From positions 41,252,001-41,316,000 of the forward strand of contig NC_134106.1 in NCBI RefSeq assembly GCF_040939455.1: a DNA stretch of 64,000 nt. Reading direction: 5' to 3'. This DNA is from Microcebus murinus (taxonomy: Eukaryota > Chordata > Mammalia > Primates > Cheirogaleidae). Shown piece after piece: positions 37,546 through 50,572 of this stretch (position 1 is its first letter; each line of letters starts with the position of its first letter). Below the pieces are notes generated by a model, which saw only the letters and a list, made by a program, of their open reading frames with translations, did not search any database and had not been told where the DNA came from. Both the position numbers and the translations under genes were made by a program.

Positions 37546-40500
37546 ATATAAAAATCAAGACAATATGAATTAAGGGATAATTGCTACACAGTCAAAATTT
37601 TGCATAGCAGGCAATTATTTATGTCTATTCTTTAGTTCAACAGCATGTATCCTATACTTTGGCCAACCATAAAGACTTATGCAAAATGAATTCTCCAAAG
37701 AATATTTTAACAAGTACATAATTACCATATTTCTTCTGGTTCCCTAGTTATTAATCAGATAAGTTAAATGCTAAAAGCAAGTGAAGCAAACAATCCTACT
37801 GTGGAAACAAGAGTTATAGAAAGAGGTTATTTGAAAGCAGTTAAAATATTAACTACATTAGACTGGAAATACTTACAAATTCATAATTTGGATATTTTAA
37901 TCATGTTAGCTAAGTCTTTACAGAACAAAACATCTATTAATAAATAAATTATCACTAATAGAAGTAAATTTCACAAATAAATGAGGCTAAATCTTCAGTT
38001 GGTTAAGTTGGCTATATATTTCAGAGAGTCAAATATGCTTGTAAATAGAAAAAGAATGGAGGGAGTGGAACAGAGAGTAGATGATATCATAAAAGTTATT
38101 TTTTAAATGTCTTAATGCCAAAATGAGTTCATAAATTGTTTCTAAATTTTTACTATTTTTATATTTGTAAATGTTCTAAAAAATTATTACTTTTTATTCA
38201 AACTGGATGCTTGGTTTTAAAATAGCAACACAGTATAGGATGATAGATCCAATTTAAAAATTTTAATTTTGAAGTTGAATGAGGGATAATGTATTTAAAG
38301 GCATTAAGCTGTATATCTGAAGTATTTACAAACTAGTATTAGAAAACAGAATTATTACTTTCTTTGAATCATTTTTTTATATTCATGATACCAAATGAAG
38401 AGATCCTCCAAAATCAACAATTTTTCAAAAAATAGAAGAAAGCAGAGACTGAGATATGCCAAAAGACAGCCTTTTCTTTTTTAGCTTTCTGTTTTCAAGC
38501 CATTAAAAAAAAAAAAAAATCAAAGTACTTTATTGAGCTAAGAAAGCCATAGCCTCAGGGAACAACAGAACTTCGACATTAATTTTCTCCATATGCTAGT
38601 AGAGTGGAAAGTTCAGGTTTTTAATGATCAATGGCACCATGTTAACATAATTCCAAAAAGTGGATTTTCAGTTCTGGGGATAATTCTAAACATGTACCTG
38701 CTATCCTCAAAGCAGAGAACTCAAGTCCAGAATAAACACAAATTCTGAATTACACACAGTATATGGTGAAATATCATTATTTGAGAAAGTAAAGAAATAT
38801 CTATGGCAGACCCTATTTTTTGTGCTGTCAAAAACTATGGCTAAAAACGAGCTTCTCAGTAATATTTTGAAGGGTCAAAAGCAATGACCTTGTCATGTTT
38901 TTGGTGATCTGGTATAACACCTGGGTCAGACACTAGTGAAGATTAATATGGTAATTATAAAAGAATCAGAAGTTTTATATAGCAAAACAGACACAGCAGA
39001 AACAGTGCCTCCTAATAATATTGACATTTCTCTAAAATTTTTCTCTCAATCCTTGATTATGAGCACCACAATAAATATATTTTACAGAATAAATTTTGAT
39101 AATATTAAGAGTAGCAAAGACTGTTTAAAAAACAGATTTATTCTCAATCACATCTTTTAAAAATCACCTTTGAACAGGACAAACTATGGGAGAATAGTAA
39201 GCATGATTCCATCCATCACTATTGCTGAGCACATTGACTTAGTTGAGAAACTAAGTGATTAGGAAAAAAAATCTAGAAAAATCTCTAAAATCACAGTACA
39301 TTCATTTATGTGGGCTGGATCTATAGTTACTTGCTTTAAAACTATTTTTCTAAGTATGTATATATACAAAAAATCTATAAATAGGAGCTCAACTCCAAAG
39401 ATAGATCATGTTCCAGAAAAACCTAAAGAGACGGACAGAGCGAATTATGCATATAACAGGGGACCCAAGGAACCTATCCTAGAACAGCATGTATATTCTG
39501 CGGGTCTGTGAAGCATGTATGCCTGGTTGAAGGTCATCTTTACAACCCAGAATGCTATGCTGAATAAAACAAACAACAACAAAAATTTACAGCAAAGCTT
39601 TAGATTGTTACCTTAAGTCTCTCTGCAATATGACATCACTTTCACATTTGTTAAAATCTTTTTGCTCCTTTTCTCTCAGTCTAAGTTATTGTTATTGAAA
39701 AACTAGATAAGATGCTTCTCATTTAGCCATTCATTCAGAATACATTTATTGATGCCTACTGTGGGCTATGTTCCAGGGCACACAATCAGTAAAACACACC
39801 GTGTCGTATCTAACCTTAGCTTATGTTACTCCTGATGGCCTCCTTTGTTTACATTTGCCTATTTGCCAAACTCCTCACCCACACATGCCTGAACTCCTTC
39901 CTCTCCAAAGGTGCCCCTGAGGTACCAAGACAAAACTCACTAATCCTTTTTTGTGCAGTATTGTAAGTTTCAGTGCTTCTATTATTGTCTTTACAGTCTT
40001 AAAAAATTCTTTCTTTAAAAATCTGTCTTCACTATTCAAGTTTGTTGAAGCATATGCGATATCTCGTCCACATTTTTATTCCAAGAAACTTAACAAGGTT
40101 CTGTGCACTTTAAAGCCTTCAAGAAATGATTCAAGAATGAATGAAAGACTGTCTACCTTCAGTGGGAATTGGATGCCAATTATCTTCCAGACACCCTTCT
40201 GGAGAGATCTACATGCTTGCTCCTGTTATCAACCCTATGATTTCTGTCAAATGAGAATGATTCTCTCAGAGTAAAAGAATATTCATCACACTCTGGAGAC
40301 TTGAATGTGTTCTTAAAATTCAATACCTCTTTTTTGTTTGTAAGAGGCCAAAGCACTTCAGCAAGCTTCATATTCAGCAACAACAATTACAGCCTCTTGC
40401 ACCCCCAGGGTTTAGGAGAAAAAGGAAATTGTTTATCTTGGAGTCTAAGACAGAATCTAAACCATCAGCAAAGCCATAGTTTATATGGCAGTATGGTCCA

Positions 40501-41399
40501 TTTCCTTTTTAAAAATTAGGATTAGGATATCATTAATCTTAAAGTGTTACAAGTGAGCCTCTAAGTGACCTGCCTTTCCAAGTCTTGAAACTTAATAGGG
40601 ATCTGAAAAGCTCAACTTTACACCTAGTGACACTTTAGCTGATCTTAATTTTAATATATATGCATTCCGATTACATCTGCAAAACAAAGTAAGGGTGATC
40701 TTTCAAAAAATATTCAATTTTATTTCATATTATTTAAATAGTTTTCAAGAAAAATGTACCAAAAACCATTAAATTGTTTCTTCTCTATTGCCAGTGAGTT
40801 TAGATATTTGCTTCATTGGGATGTTCCAAATACACAAAACTCCAGTGGCTACAAGTTTTATTCCTTTGAATGAACAGTAATTACACTTCAAAGATTCAGA
40901 CTTTAAGTTAGGGTGACCTGCTTTCATTGTACTCAAACAGGCCTATCAGATCCATTGCTCCATCAGGCATAGCAAAAGACAAACAGCCACATCTAGCTGT
41001 TCTGCACCTAAATAACCCTGGAATTCATCCAAGATAACAATTTGTTTTGTGACTACACTACATCTGTATCTTATCCACACAAATTTTACTATTTCAAATA
41101 TTGTCTTGCTATGTGCCTTTGTTGGGGAGAATAATATTCAATTAATGTAGAAGACCTTCCTCTGGGTTTGGAAAGAATAACTTAGTCAGAATATGAGAAT
41201 TTTACCAAAAATATTTTTTTTTCAAGCCTAGTTGATTAAAAGGTCCTATGAGGTTAGGTTTATATAACTCTTTATTTTCAATGACCAAATAAAGTATACA
41301 ATGTGTAATTACTGAGGTACCTATATCCTTAGTATAAACTGGAAAAACAAGCTTTTACAAAGTTTGCAAACCTCTGGTCCAGTCTCTCACTTTAAAGAT
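37546..41399. other. Intron, few features
   Basis: A 15-nt A-run lies near 38505-38519. An L2-like scrap lies at about 39725-39800 ('cattcattcagaatacattt'). ORFs at 39951-40274 and nearby have no protein signature. No gene. Confidence 0.45.
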
Positions 41400-43829
41400 G
41401 TCCTTACTCTTCATTTCCATTAACCAGAAAACAGGTGTTGAACTGACCACTTATTTTGAAATATTTTCTTACAGGCAGTCTGAGAGTGGATTATGAGTCA
41501 CATTAACAGAGAGCATAATCAGCCCAATCCCCCAACCAGAAGCCCTGAAGTTCACCATTACCGAGGAGAGGGGTGTGAAAGTGGGGGAAATATCATTTTC
41601 ATTACTCCTTCAATGGAAAGAAATTAATTTTCCCATTTGTGCAAACCTAGAGAACTTCCCTGAATTCTGCGAATTAGTGTGCATTTTTGAGGCAAAGATA
41701 GATATTGCAACAACTTTGATGCCAGGGAAAGACTAATGCCGTGAGTGTTTAAACAGATCTTACTTGAGGACTATGCCGACCCTGCTAAAGAAGATTTCCT
41801 GAAAAGACGCAGAATGCCCTGAACCACAATTGCTTTTCCTCATCCAGATAATTGATATTACATTAGAACGTTCAATGGAATTTGAACCAAGCCTTTTCAC
41901 ATTTTAGATTCCAAGCTAGTATAATTTCCTCACCATGCAAAGCGAACCAGAAATCCTTGAAGTTCAATAGGATGCATCCAATTTCAACAATTTTACAATT
42001 TTCAATATAGCTGTACAGAATCTTTGCTAAAACCCATTTGAAATAGCCATTATCAATTCCACATCTTTCTGTGAATCTCAAAATATATTAGCTAGACAGA
42101 CATCTTATTTTAGCTATAGAATGTATATCAGGTGTTTTTTTCCCAGACACAAGCAATTAAAGGATTGGAAAATAACTCATGGAAAGCTCCAAAGAATTGA
42201 TCCTCAGAGAACAAATCTTACAACACCAAACAACACCAATTCCCCTTGGGCACCTCTGCTGACAAGAGTTATTGCTAGTTAAGCAAGGCAACTTGACGAT
42301 ACGTACAAAAACTATCACAATTAAATACTCCGCCTACCAAGTAACTGATTCTTGCTGAGAAGATGGTTGCTAGAATTTTCTTCCTGATCTGGTGTTATCA
42401 CACACATAGCTATAGTGCAGAGCTTTCTTGAAGGTGGTACTCTACCCATTTTTGTATTGAATACATGTATTTTATTGTTGTGTAGTTGTGCTGTTTGTTT
42501 TACCCATTCTCGTTCAGTTATTTCACTTTAGAATTTCATGGGTTTTGTATCCTGAAGCCAAACAACCTGTTGGAAATAAACAGCAGAGAACAGAATCCTT
42601 CTTATCTGCTTGCTGCCTAACAAATCAAAACACATTGTAATCTGGGATTATTGGAGAGGGTTTGGGGATAAAGAAATAAAGTAAAAAACGACTTGTCAAA
42701 TGGGACTGCCTGTTGCTCAGCACCATGTGTTAACATAGCAAGTTGCATATGTTCAGTTATTAAATATGTTAGTGAATATGATATAGATAGCCATGGCATT
42801 ATCAAATATTTTCAGTGTCCATTAAACACTACAGTTACATATTTTCATTTTTACCCTTCATTAATAAAACTCAAACTAGAACACCTTGAAGACAATTCAA
42901 AACGTGCAAAGATAAAACTATATTTGGGTTATATTAATATTTCACACGTTTAAATTATATTCATACATTACTAAAAAAAAACCTGTCAAGCTAACCAAAA
43001 TGTTCTCAAATTTTTAAGTGTGGTTCTCACTACCAGCTGTGATTTAGCTTACAATAGATACAATAGGACTGAAGTAAATGATCACATGTAGAATTTGAAA
43101 AACTTAAGTAGGTACATCTTTTTCCCCCTTCTGAACATCTTACTTCCTTTCAATTTAATCTTAGCTATTATCAAATGCTACAGAACATATGAGCTAGTCG
43201 CTTGATATAATCCACCCTTTGAGCTCAAGAACTTTGTCATTTAAATTGTCTATCAAGAGCTAAGGCATCTATGCCTCACTAAATGCTTAATAGCAGACTA
43301 TGTCTGTTGTTACTGTTTGTTACATTAAGATTAAGCACAATAATGTTGGCACTATTAATACATTTAAAAGCCTGTCACGTTCCACTGCTGTTCAGGAGTC
43401 CTGGGGACTGCATGATTGAAATAAGAAGTGACTAGGGGCCAAATTAAGAATTATGGAATGTGTAGAAGGTGAAGAACACAGAGGTAGACTCTGAAACAAG
43501 TACTGCTTCCCATTAGGATATTAACCACGTACCTGCCTGGCTCTTCCAAGAATATTATGTAGCCACTGTATTACTGAAAAGAGCTACATGATTCAAGAAC
43601 TTGTTTTCCAAGTTCCTTAGCCCATTGCTGTTTTGTGAATGATGCCAGAATACACAAGAAAGTTTGTAAATAAAGTTAAAGGGCATTGGTATTTCCTTTA
43701 TACCAGTGCAATTATTAAAATATATACACACTCAAATGAAATATGCCAGAAAGGAAATCATTCTATGGAGCTCAGTATCTTAAGAAATAATAAGACCAAT
43801 TTGTTTTTATACTAAAACACTCCAGTTTG
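41400..43829. other. Intron without recognisable repeats
   Basis: About 2.4 kb in which I can name no repeat. Sequence complexity at about 41440-41760 is higher than in neighbouring intron. No splice-flanked open frame was seen. Confidence 0.4.
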
Positions 43830-44420
43830 TGATATCCTCACATACTGCTGGTGGAGACTTTCAACAGTACAATGTTCTTAGAGGATAACTCAGTAATAAA
43901 TATAGTGGTTCTGCTTGTAGGAGTTTAACCATTTAAAATATATATTTTAAATATATATTTAAAATATATGCATTTTTATGTGAAATTATATTTTAATAAG
44001 ATTAAAATTATCAGTTTGTAATACTGATAATGCTGAAACAATATACCCATCATTAAGGAATGGTTCAATAAATTGCAGCACATACATACAATAAGATACT
44101 ATTAGGTAAATATGAAATTATATGCTCTAAAATGGAAAGATGTCTAAAATATATTAACTAAAATAATCAAATTGCAGAATAATATGAACATACCATTTCA
44201 TCTTTTTGACAAATGCTCTGGTGTGTCACCATTATACAGCTATTTATATGTAAAAATTATACACACACAAAAATAAATGTACAATATACGTACATGTATA
44301 AAATTAAAGATTAGAATTTTAGACATCACAGTACAAAAGTGGGCATATTATGTGAAGTTTTTACTTTTTATTGATTGTCATCATTGCCATATTATTTAAC
44401 TTTTTCATAAATAATTTTAT
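43830..44420 (+). mobile_element. Ancient L1 fragment (ORF2 end and 3' UTR)
   Basis: 'cctcacatactgctggtgga', 'gaatggttcaataaattgca', 'gcacatacatacaataagat', 'ggaaagatgtctaaaatata', 'ttatgtgaagtttttacttt' follow the order of an old L1 3' end. It contains an AT palindrome at 43935-43970 and is heavily decayed. Confidence 0.78.
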
Positions 44421-45689
44421 GATCTAAAAATGAAATGTATTAAAAATATGAGTTTTTCTGAAAGGTAAATAGAGATTGTCATTAATAAGGCAACAAATAA
44501 AAATTCAATTCCTTCTGAATAGCCTGTTGTAAAATATTATTAGCCTCTCATATCTAACTCTATGCATCCTTAGTCTATTAAATCTGGTTTATGTCTAGAT
44601 AGTTAGAAGAATTCCACAAAAGTCACTAAATATTTTTAGAAAAGAACAATTAAATAATAGAAATATAATCTACTGAGAAGAAAGTTCACTGTAAAACTAA
44701 TGAAATATGAAGCTGATGTTTATAGCATGTTCCTCACATAATGAACAATATCTATGCAGCAATTACAAATGCCAAATACATCCTTAGCCACTGTATTTAC
44801 CCAACACTCTTCACCACAGACAGTTCCAAATCACTAAATAACCACTGGTCTTGAATTAGGCATTGGGAGTGGGGCTAGAATTTAAAATTTTTTTCTTTCT
44901 ACCAGGCAAAATATTTCTGCAATGCTTGCCTTTTAAAGATCAAATGAACTCAGTTCTGAAACCTACCTGGGCAGCTGCCTGACCTTACTGCACATATTAG
45001 TGCTAAAATTTCAACCCTGTTTCTCTGCTGATGCCCTGTGGGATGTGGAGCCCCAAAGCCTGAATTTACTGCTAATTAACAATAATGAACAAGTCAACAT
45101 ACTTATCCTTTGAATACCTCTGTCAGGAAAATGTGCAGTACGCAAGAGCTGCAAGCAATAGACAAATTCCCTTTCTCTCCCCTCATTTACATGCTCAGAT
45201 ACACAGAGACTCTACTCTGCTTTTTGGTTAAGAAAAAAAAAAAGTAGGTCAAGCCGGCTAGGCCTCATGCATTAACTTTAGACCTGGAGAAAGACTGAAA
45301 GTCGTGGCTCCTACTAGAGTTTCCAGAGCAATGTGGGTTATTTTTATATGCATCGCCATATAAGGCCAATACCCTTGTGGCAGCATTAGCTTAGTCCTAC
45401 ATTTAGGCACAACTCAGAAAAGAGCAATGAAACTTATAATTTTACTCATGAAGGGAATTTTAATAGAAAATATCATGTGCTATGTCATGGCACTCTGTTG
45501 TTATTTGGTGTTTTCATGTTGAGGGTCACAGAATTTCTAGCTTCTGCCCATGCTTAAGGAATCTCATAACACAAACACTATAAAGACTCATTCGTTTCAG
45601 ACTGTTAATTTGGATTTTATGATCATTTGGAAAAGTATCTGGGCTAGCCTAAAATTTTTCTTTGCACTAAAGAAAAATGGAACTTTGAA
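44421..45689. other. Intron, no recognisable feature
   Basis: Plain intron with an 11-12 nt A-run near 45233-45244. No gene. Confidence 0.45.
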
Positions 45690-45915
45690 GTCATATTCAG
45701 CTGGTTCAAATCCAGGCAGTTATTTACCAACTATGTGATTTTGGTCAATTTATTTAAAATGCTGTTTGGTCATCTGTAAAATTGAGGTAATAATTCATAC
45801 CTCAATGAATTATTGTGAATATTACATGAAATATAATTTTATGCAAAGTGCTTAGATCAGTGTGTGCTCCATAGTAAGCACTCAACACATGCTAAATAGC
45901 ATTGTTTAGTTATTA
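45690..45915 (+). repeat. MIR SINE, nearly full length
   Basis: 'gctggttcaaatccaggcag', 'accaactatgtgattttggt', 'tttggtcatctgtaaaattg', 'gtaagcactcaacacatgct' cover the core and the 3' end in order. Confidence 0.87.
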
Positions 45916-46110
45916 TTCTTCTTACTAAGCAAATGAATAGGATAAGCATGATTTCAGAGAGGGAATTTAACCCTACTTAAGAAAATTAACTGTTAATACT
46001 TTCAAGCATTTAACATATGTTAAGGTATTTAAAAAAAACAAACTTTTTTAATGAATAAAGAACCAATTTCATCTGCAACAGTTAAGCAAGTATCAGAGGT
46101 TGGCACAACA

Positions 46111-46113
<3 letters not shown>

Positions 46114-46141
<28 letters not shown>
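46114..46141. repeat. Poly(A) run
   Basis: 28 uninterrupted A. No retroelement body is recognisable upstream. The lysine-rich ORF starting at 46100 is this run translated. Confidence 0.85.
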
Positions 46142-46855
46142 GAATGGTCAAATTGCCAGGGTAGGGTAGTGGAAATTGATTACCTCCACATTCCTAATCA
46201 ATTATGTTACAACACGAGGATTTTTTTTGGTTGCTTTTTGGTTTGTTTTATTCATCCATCAGCTGGATTTTTCATCTCTTCTCATCAAGTGAGAATGCAG
46301 GGAAATATATATTATAGATGTTTTTATCTAGATACCCAAAATAATACAGACAGCAAATAAGAAGTTTACCTAGACTAAATCTTAGAGAAGTGACCACCTG
46401 TTTGGAATGTTTGAACCTGAATGTGGAGCTAGTTGATGGTCCAAGAGAAAAGTCTTCCTTCCCTGAGAAAATGACACATGAATAATGAGTCCATTTTATG
46501 ATAGGCCTAGCCCTGGAGTTTCTGTCTTGTGTGTGTATGCCTCAGTGAATAGTAAATAGGAAGTCCCAGGAGAGCATCACATGCTTTCACCATTATCCTT
46601 TGGGAATCTTCCTCATACTGTGCTCCAAGGAGAGCACTCCTGGTGTGAGCTCCTGCATTATACAATGGAAAACTACCAGTAAGACAGCAAGAGAGGCCAC
46701 AAGTCACTAGTAAGGGAGCAAGGGAGTTCACTTGTTCCTCCCTTCTCTCAGGCATGCATTCCTTCATCAGTAAACATTTAGGGTGTAGCTAAGGAGTACA
46801 GTGCTAGTGTGTGAAAACACAGGTAAGTCAAGACATAGAGTAAATGCTCACTGAC
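46142..46855. other. Intron, no recognisable feature
   Basis: No gene. The minus-strand ORF at 46507-46767 has no signature. Confidence 0.45.
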
Positions 46856-46859
46856 CTAG

Positions 46860-47155
46860 GAGAGACTGCAATTTAAGGGGCATTAAATGCATATAAAAGA
46901 AATAGCTACAACTATGGAAAGTAATATAATAGAATTAAGAACAGAGTGCTATGATAGTACCAAGAAGGACATGATTAGTTTTGCCCTGGGGACAAAAGAA
47001 GGCTTCACAAACATATAAAACATATGATGCAGGCCTCAAAGATAAATTTAAAAAAAGCACCAGAGTAGGAAAGAGAGGAAGACAGGTAGGAATAAGTAGA
47101 AGAAGAAATATTTTGAAGAGAGTAACTAGCATGAACAAAGTTACTTTGGAAGTCT
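46860..47155. repeat. L2-like ancient LINE fragment
   Basis: 'gagtgctatgatagtaccaa', 'ggggacaaaagaaggcttca', 'ggaaagagaggaagacaggt', 'aactagcatgaacaaag' resemble the 'gaaggcttcctggagga ... catgtgcaaag' series of ancient L2-type repeats. Confidence 0.6.
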
Positions 47156-47487
47156 CTTTTTACTAACTATTATTACTGGTATATATATATTTTTATTTAT
47201 GTTTCCCTGTCTTTAAAATTCTTATGCTCCAAACTTACAAACCAGATTGCAAACACTAGCTAGCTAACCACGAAATGTTTGAGGCAACTGGTAAGTCAGA
47301 TAATTTTCTATTTGTTTATTTATAAATAGACAAAATGGTTTATGTAGCAGATGTCTGAAATGTTCAGTAAATCATGTGATATGTGATATGCTAAAGGCTG
47401 GGTTTTTTTGACTTCATAAAACTGCATTAAATAAACCAAAGGCAGAATTGTTGGGTTCAGCCTGAGGTGGCTGAACTCTCACCCGCA

Positions 47488-47605
47488 TCAACAGTGGTTA
47501 AGCACATTTTAGGAGTCAGACTGTATGGGTTCAAGCCTCGCTTTGCAGCTTACCAGCTGTGTGATCACTGCCTCTTTTCCTCATTAACTAAATGAGAATT
47601 TTTTT
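47488..47605 (+). repeat. MIR SINE
   Basis: 'cagtggttaagcacatttta', 'gagtcagactgtatgggttc', 'cagcttaccagctgtgtgat' are classic MIR. It ends near the T-run at 47599. Confidence 0.9.
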
Positions 47606-47898
47606 TTCCTTTTTGGGGTTTTAATGGATGCTAAATGGGCTCACATTTGTAAACCTAGAACAATTGTGAGATTGTTGGTTGCTTTTAATTGTGCTTCTGA
47701 ACCATGACAATTTGAAATGCCAGCCTATGTGTCTATTTTCTGAGGCTAACATACCAGTAGAATGAAACTTATACATTAGATTCTAAGATACTTGAGGTCA
47801 GAAGCCATGCCTCATTTGACTCTGTATTTCCAGTGCTTTGAAAGGTGCTTGGCACATAGGCAATTAGAAAAAAAAAAGCTTCATGAAGTGCATATATT

Positions 47899-48075
47899 AA
47901 AAGTGGATATGTGTGTTTGGGGGATGGACACACTTGAAGCCCTTACACGAGGGGGGAGGGGGGCACAGGCAATATATGTAACCTTAACACTTGTACCCCC
48001 ATAATACGCTAAAATAAATACACACAAAAAAAGGAAAAACAAAAACAAAACAAAATAAAAAAGTGGATATGTGTG
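47899..48075 (+). mobile_element. Very short L1 3' end with 17-bp target duplication
   Basis: The insert (about 47916-48058, roughly 143 bp) holds only an L1 3' UTR end: 'gggggatggacacacttgaa', 'gcacaggcaatatatgtaac', 'cttgtacccccataatacgc', then an A-rich tail. It is bracketed by AAAAGTGGATATGTGTG at 47899-47915 and 48059-48075. The sequence matches the lemur-style L1 tail. It landed in an L2/MIR-like stretch ('catgcctcatttgactctgt', about 47780-47860). Confidence 0.9.
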
Positions 48076-49140
48076 AATTAGAGTAGGAAGTAGGTGAATG
48101 TGAGGCTGGAAAGTAAGTCTAGATTGTGCATTCAAGTGTAGGTCCAGCTAAGGAGGTAGGCCTTTGAAGTATTTGCAATAGCCCAGTGGTGCTCCATCTA
48201 AACAGGTTAAGGTGTGGCTCACCAGACTCTGCCTCAAGATACTAGTCTATAAAAAGCAACAAATAAATTGCAAACACCCTAGTAGTAAGCTCATACTTGT
48301 ATCTCTGACCCACTCATAATGTAAGTAGGAGATAGTGCCCTTGACCTGAGCAGCACCAAACTATTGACCTTGAATGTTTTCAGAATACACATAGGCAGTT
48401 TAAGTTGGCAGAACTTCTAGAACCCAAAGATTATTTCAACAAATACTGATTGCTTACATGCTAAATTCCAGGTTCATGCTGAGCTCTGGGAATACAAAGG
48501 TGCACAAAATAGATAAAATTCTCTGCCCTCATGACACTTTACTGCTACTCAGCATCATGCTGTTCAAAATGAATGAAGATTTACCATCAGAATTTAGACA
48601 TTTAACCTAAATCCAAAATTTTGACTGGTTCTTAAAATTGCCCCCCAAAACAAACAACAACAACAAAAAGAAGAGAGTACAAAAACTACAAAAATTGCTT
48701 AAGAATTTTCTGCCATTTTTTCCAGATGTTTGACGTTGTCCTTCAGAAGTAAATTACTAAGTGTCTTATGTCTATAATTTCAATAAATAGAAAATTATTT
48801 TCTACATTAAATAAGCATTGAGACAAATATTTAAAGAATACTATGGGTGAGCTTCCAATTGATAGCCTGAACAGGGAGCCCATGCCCATCTCTTACGAGC
48901 CCTGTTACCAGGTAAGGAGTTGAGACACACCCTCACAAAGCAGTGGGAGGATATGGGTGAAATTATGGGTAGACTACCAGTACTTTTTTTCAGCAGGAAG
49001 CAGACCCTAAGGGAGCAAAATTACTGCCAAAGGCAGATGAATTTTATCAGCCAAGTGTATCTTGAACTAAAAGATGTCGAGACCCACTGCAATGAAACAT
49101 TTGAAACCAGAAGTTGAAATACCAAATTTTTATTTTACAA
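48076..49140. other. Intron, weak old repeat traces
   Basis: A weak L2-like stretch (about 48430-48545, 'caacaaatactgattgctta') is present. No gene. Confidence 0.45.
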
Positions 49141-49145
49141 CAATC

Positions 49146-49292
49146 ATTCTGGTAGCAGTGCAGAAGATGGATTAGAAAGAGGAAGATCCTTGGAGACAGA
49201 GAGATTAGTTGGAATGCTGTTGCAACAGTTCAAGAAGAGGCCATTAAACTCAGGCAGTAATAGCAGGATGCAAAGAAAGCAGATAAATTCTA
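49146..49292. repeat. L2-like ancient LINE fragment, left piece
   Basis: 'agattagttggaatgctgtt gcaacagttcaagaagaggc' matches the 'agttaggaggctattgcagt' portion of the same ancient repeat family whose later portion lies at 50380-50570. Confidence 0.55.
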
Positions 49293-49682
49293 AAACTGTG
49301 CTGTTCAGTACAGTATTCAGTAGCCATATGTTAATCATTTGAAATATGGCTAATGGGATTGAGAAATTAAATTTTAAAATACATTTTATTTTAATTAACT
49401 TAAATACAAATTTAAAATCAATACTCAATTCAATTATGGAGAAAAAATTTTAAGTATGTTGAGAATAACTCAAGTTTGTGAATCTACTTCTACAACTGTA
49501 AATGTAATGAAATACAATGTAAAGTACTACTGATGGAATATTTAGATTCTTAGATGAAAGGTGATTGTAAGTATAAAATACACATTGGATTTCAAAAAGA
49601 TATATTGAAAAAATAACATAAAACATACTAATAATTTATGTTGATTACATATTAAAGTGATAATACTTTTTAGATATATCGA

Positions 49683-50190
49683 TCATATATTCTTTTTTTT
49701 CTTTTTCTTTTTTTTTCTTTTAGCATATTATGGGGGTATAAGTGTTAAAGTTACGTATATTGCCCATGCTCCCCCTCCCTCCTTGAGTCAGAGCTTCAAG
49801 GGTGTCCATCCCCCAAACGTTGCATATCTCTCATTGTGTTTGTATATACCCATCCCCTCCCCTCCCCTCCCACCTGCCCAACACCCAATAAATGTTATTC
49901 CTATATGTCCACTTAGGTGTTGATCTGTTAATACCAATTTGCTGGTGAGTACATGTGGTGCTTGTATTTCCATTCTTGAGATACTTCACTTAGTAGAAGA
50001 GGTTCCAACTATATCCAGGAATATACAAGAGGTGCTATATCACCATTGTTTCTTAAAGCTGAGTAGTACTCCATGGTATACATATACCACATTTTATTAA
50101 TCCACTCATGAATTGATGGGCACTTGGGTTGTTTCCACAGCTTTGCAATTGAGAATTGTGCTGCTATAAACATTCTAGTGCAGGTGTCAT
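49683..50190 (-). mobile_element. 5'-truncated L1 3' end, reverse orientation
   Basis: A T-rich tail (about 49692-49720) is followed by 'agcatattatgggggtataa', 'gtgtccatcccccaaacgtt', a C/T-rich tract (49850-49872), 'gagtagtactccatggtata', and 'gggttgtttccacagctttg'. This is the reverse complement of a lemur-style L1 3' UTR and the last part of ORF2. The 5' end is truncated. I could not identify a clean target duplication. Confidence 0.92.
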
Positions 50191-50379
50191 TTATATGTGT
50201 TAAAATTAATCTCATCTTTTTATCTCTAATGTGATTACTATAAAATTTAAAATTACATACATGCATCACATTATATTTCTATTGGACAGTATATGTTGAG
50301 GAACATTTTTAGAATTCGGTCAGACACTGATTAGGTTGTAAAAGCAAGCAAGAGGTAAAAGATGTCAAGGCTATAGTCT

Positions 50380-50572
50380 ATAATTGTGTAGATGGGTGTG
50401 TGGTTTGGGAATGATGAGCTCAGTTTTAAATGTGGTAAGTTTGAGATGCCTCTGAGACATGTGGGTGGAGATGGTGAGTAAGCAGTAGGAAATATTAGTA
50501 CACTGGTCAGAGGAAATGTCAGGCCTGGAGATGTGCATTTGGGAATAAGCAGTCACAGCATTTGAACTAAAG
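50380..50572. repeat. L2-like ancient LINE fragment, right piece
   Basis: 'agtttgagatgcctctgaga', 'catgtgggtggagatggtga', 'cctggagatgtgcatttggg' continue the family seen at 49146-49292. The two pieces lie either side of a younger L1. Confidence 0.6.

Noticed and set aside
39951..40274. 107-codon ORF
   Set aside because: No recognisable motif, no splice sites at its edges, and no support beyond chance openness.
43935..43970. TTTAAAATATATATTTTAAA-type palindromes
   Set aside because: Simple AT-rich drift inside an old L1 fragment, with no unique arms.
46040..46141. Possible processed retrosequence ending in a 28-A tail
   Set aside because: No recognisable source transcript and no target duplication could be found around the A-run.
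49657..50269. ORFs on both strands
   Set aside because: They are L1 3' UTR and ORF2-end sequence in reverse orientation.
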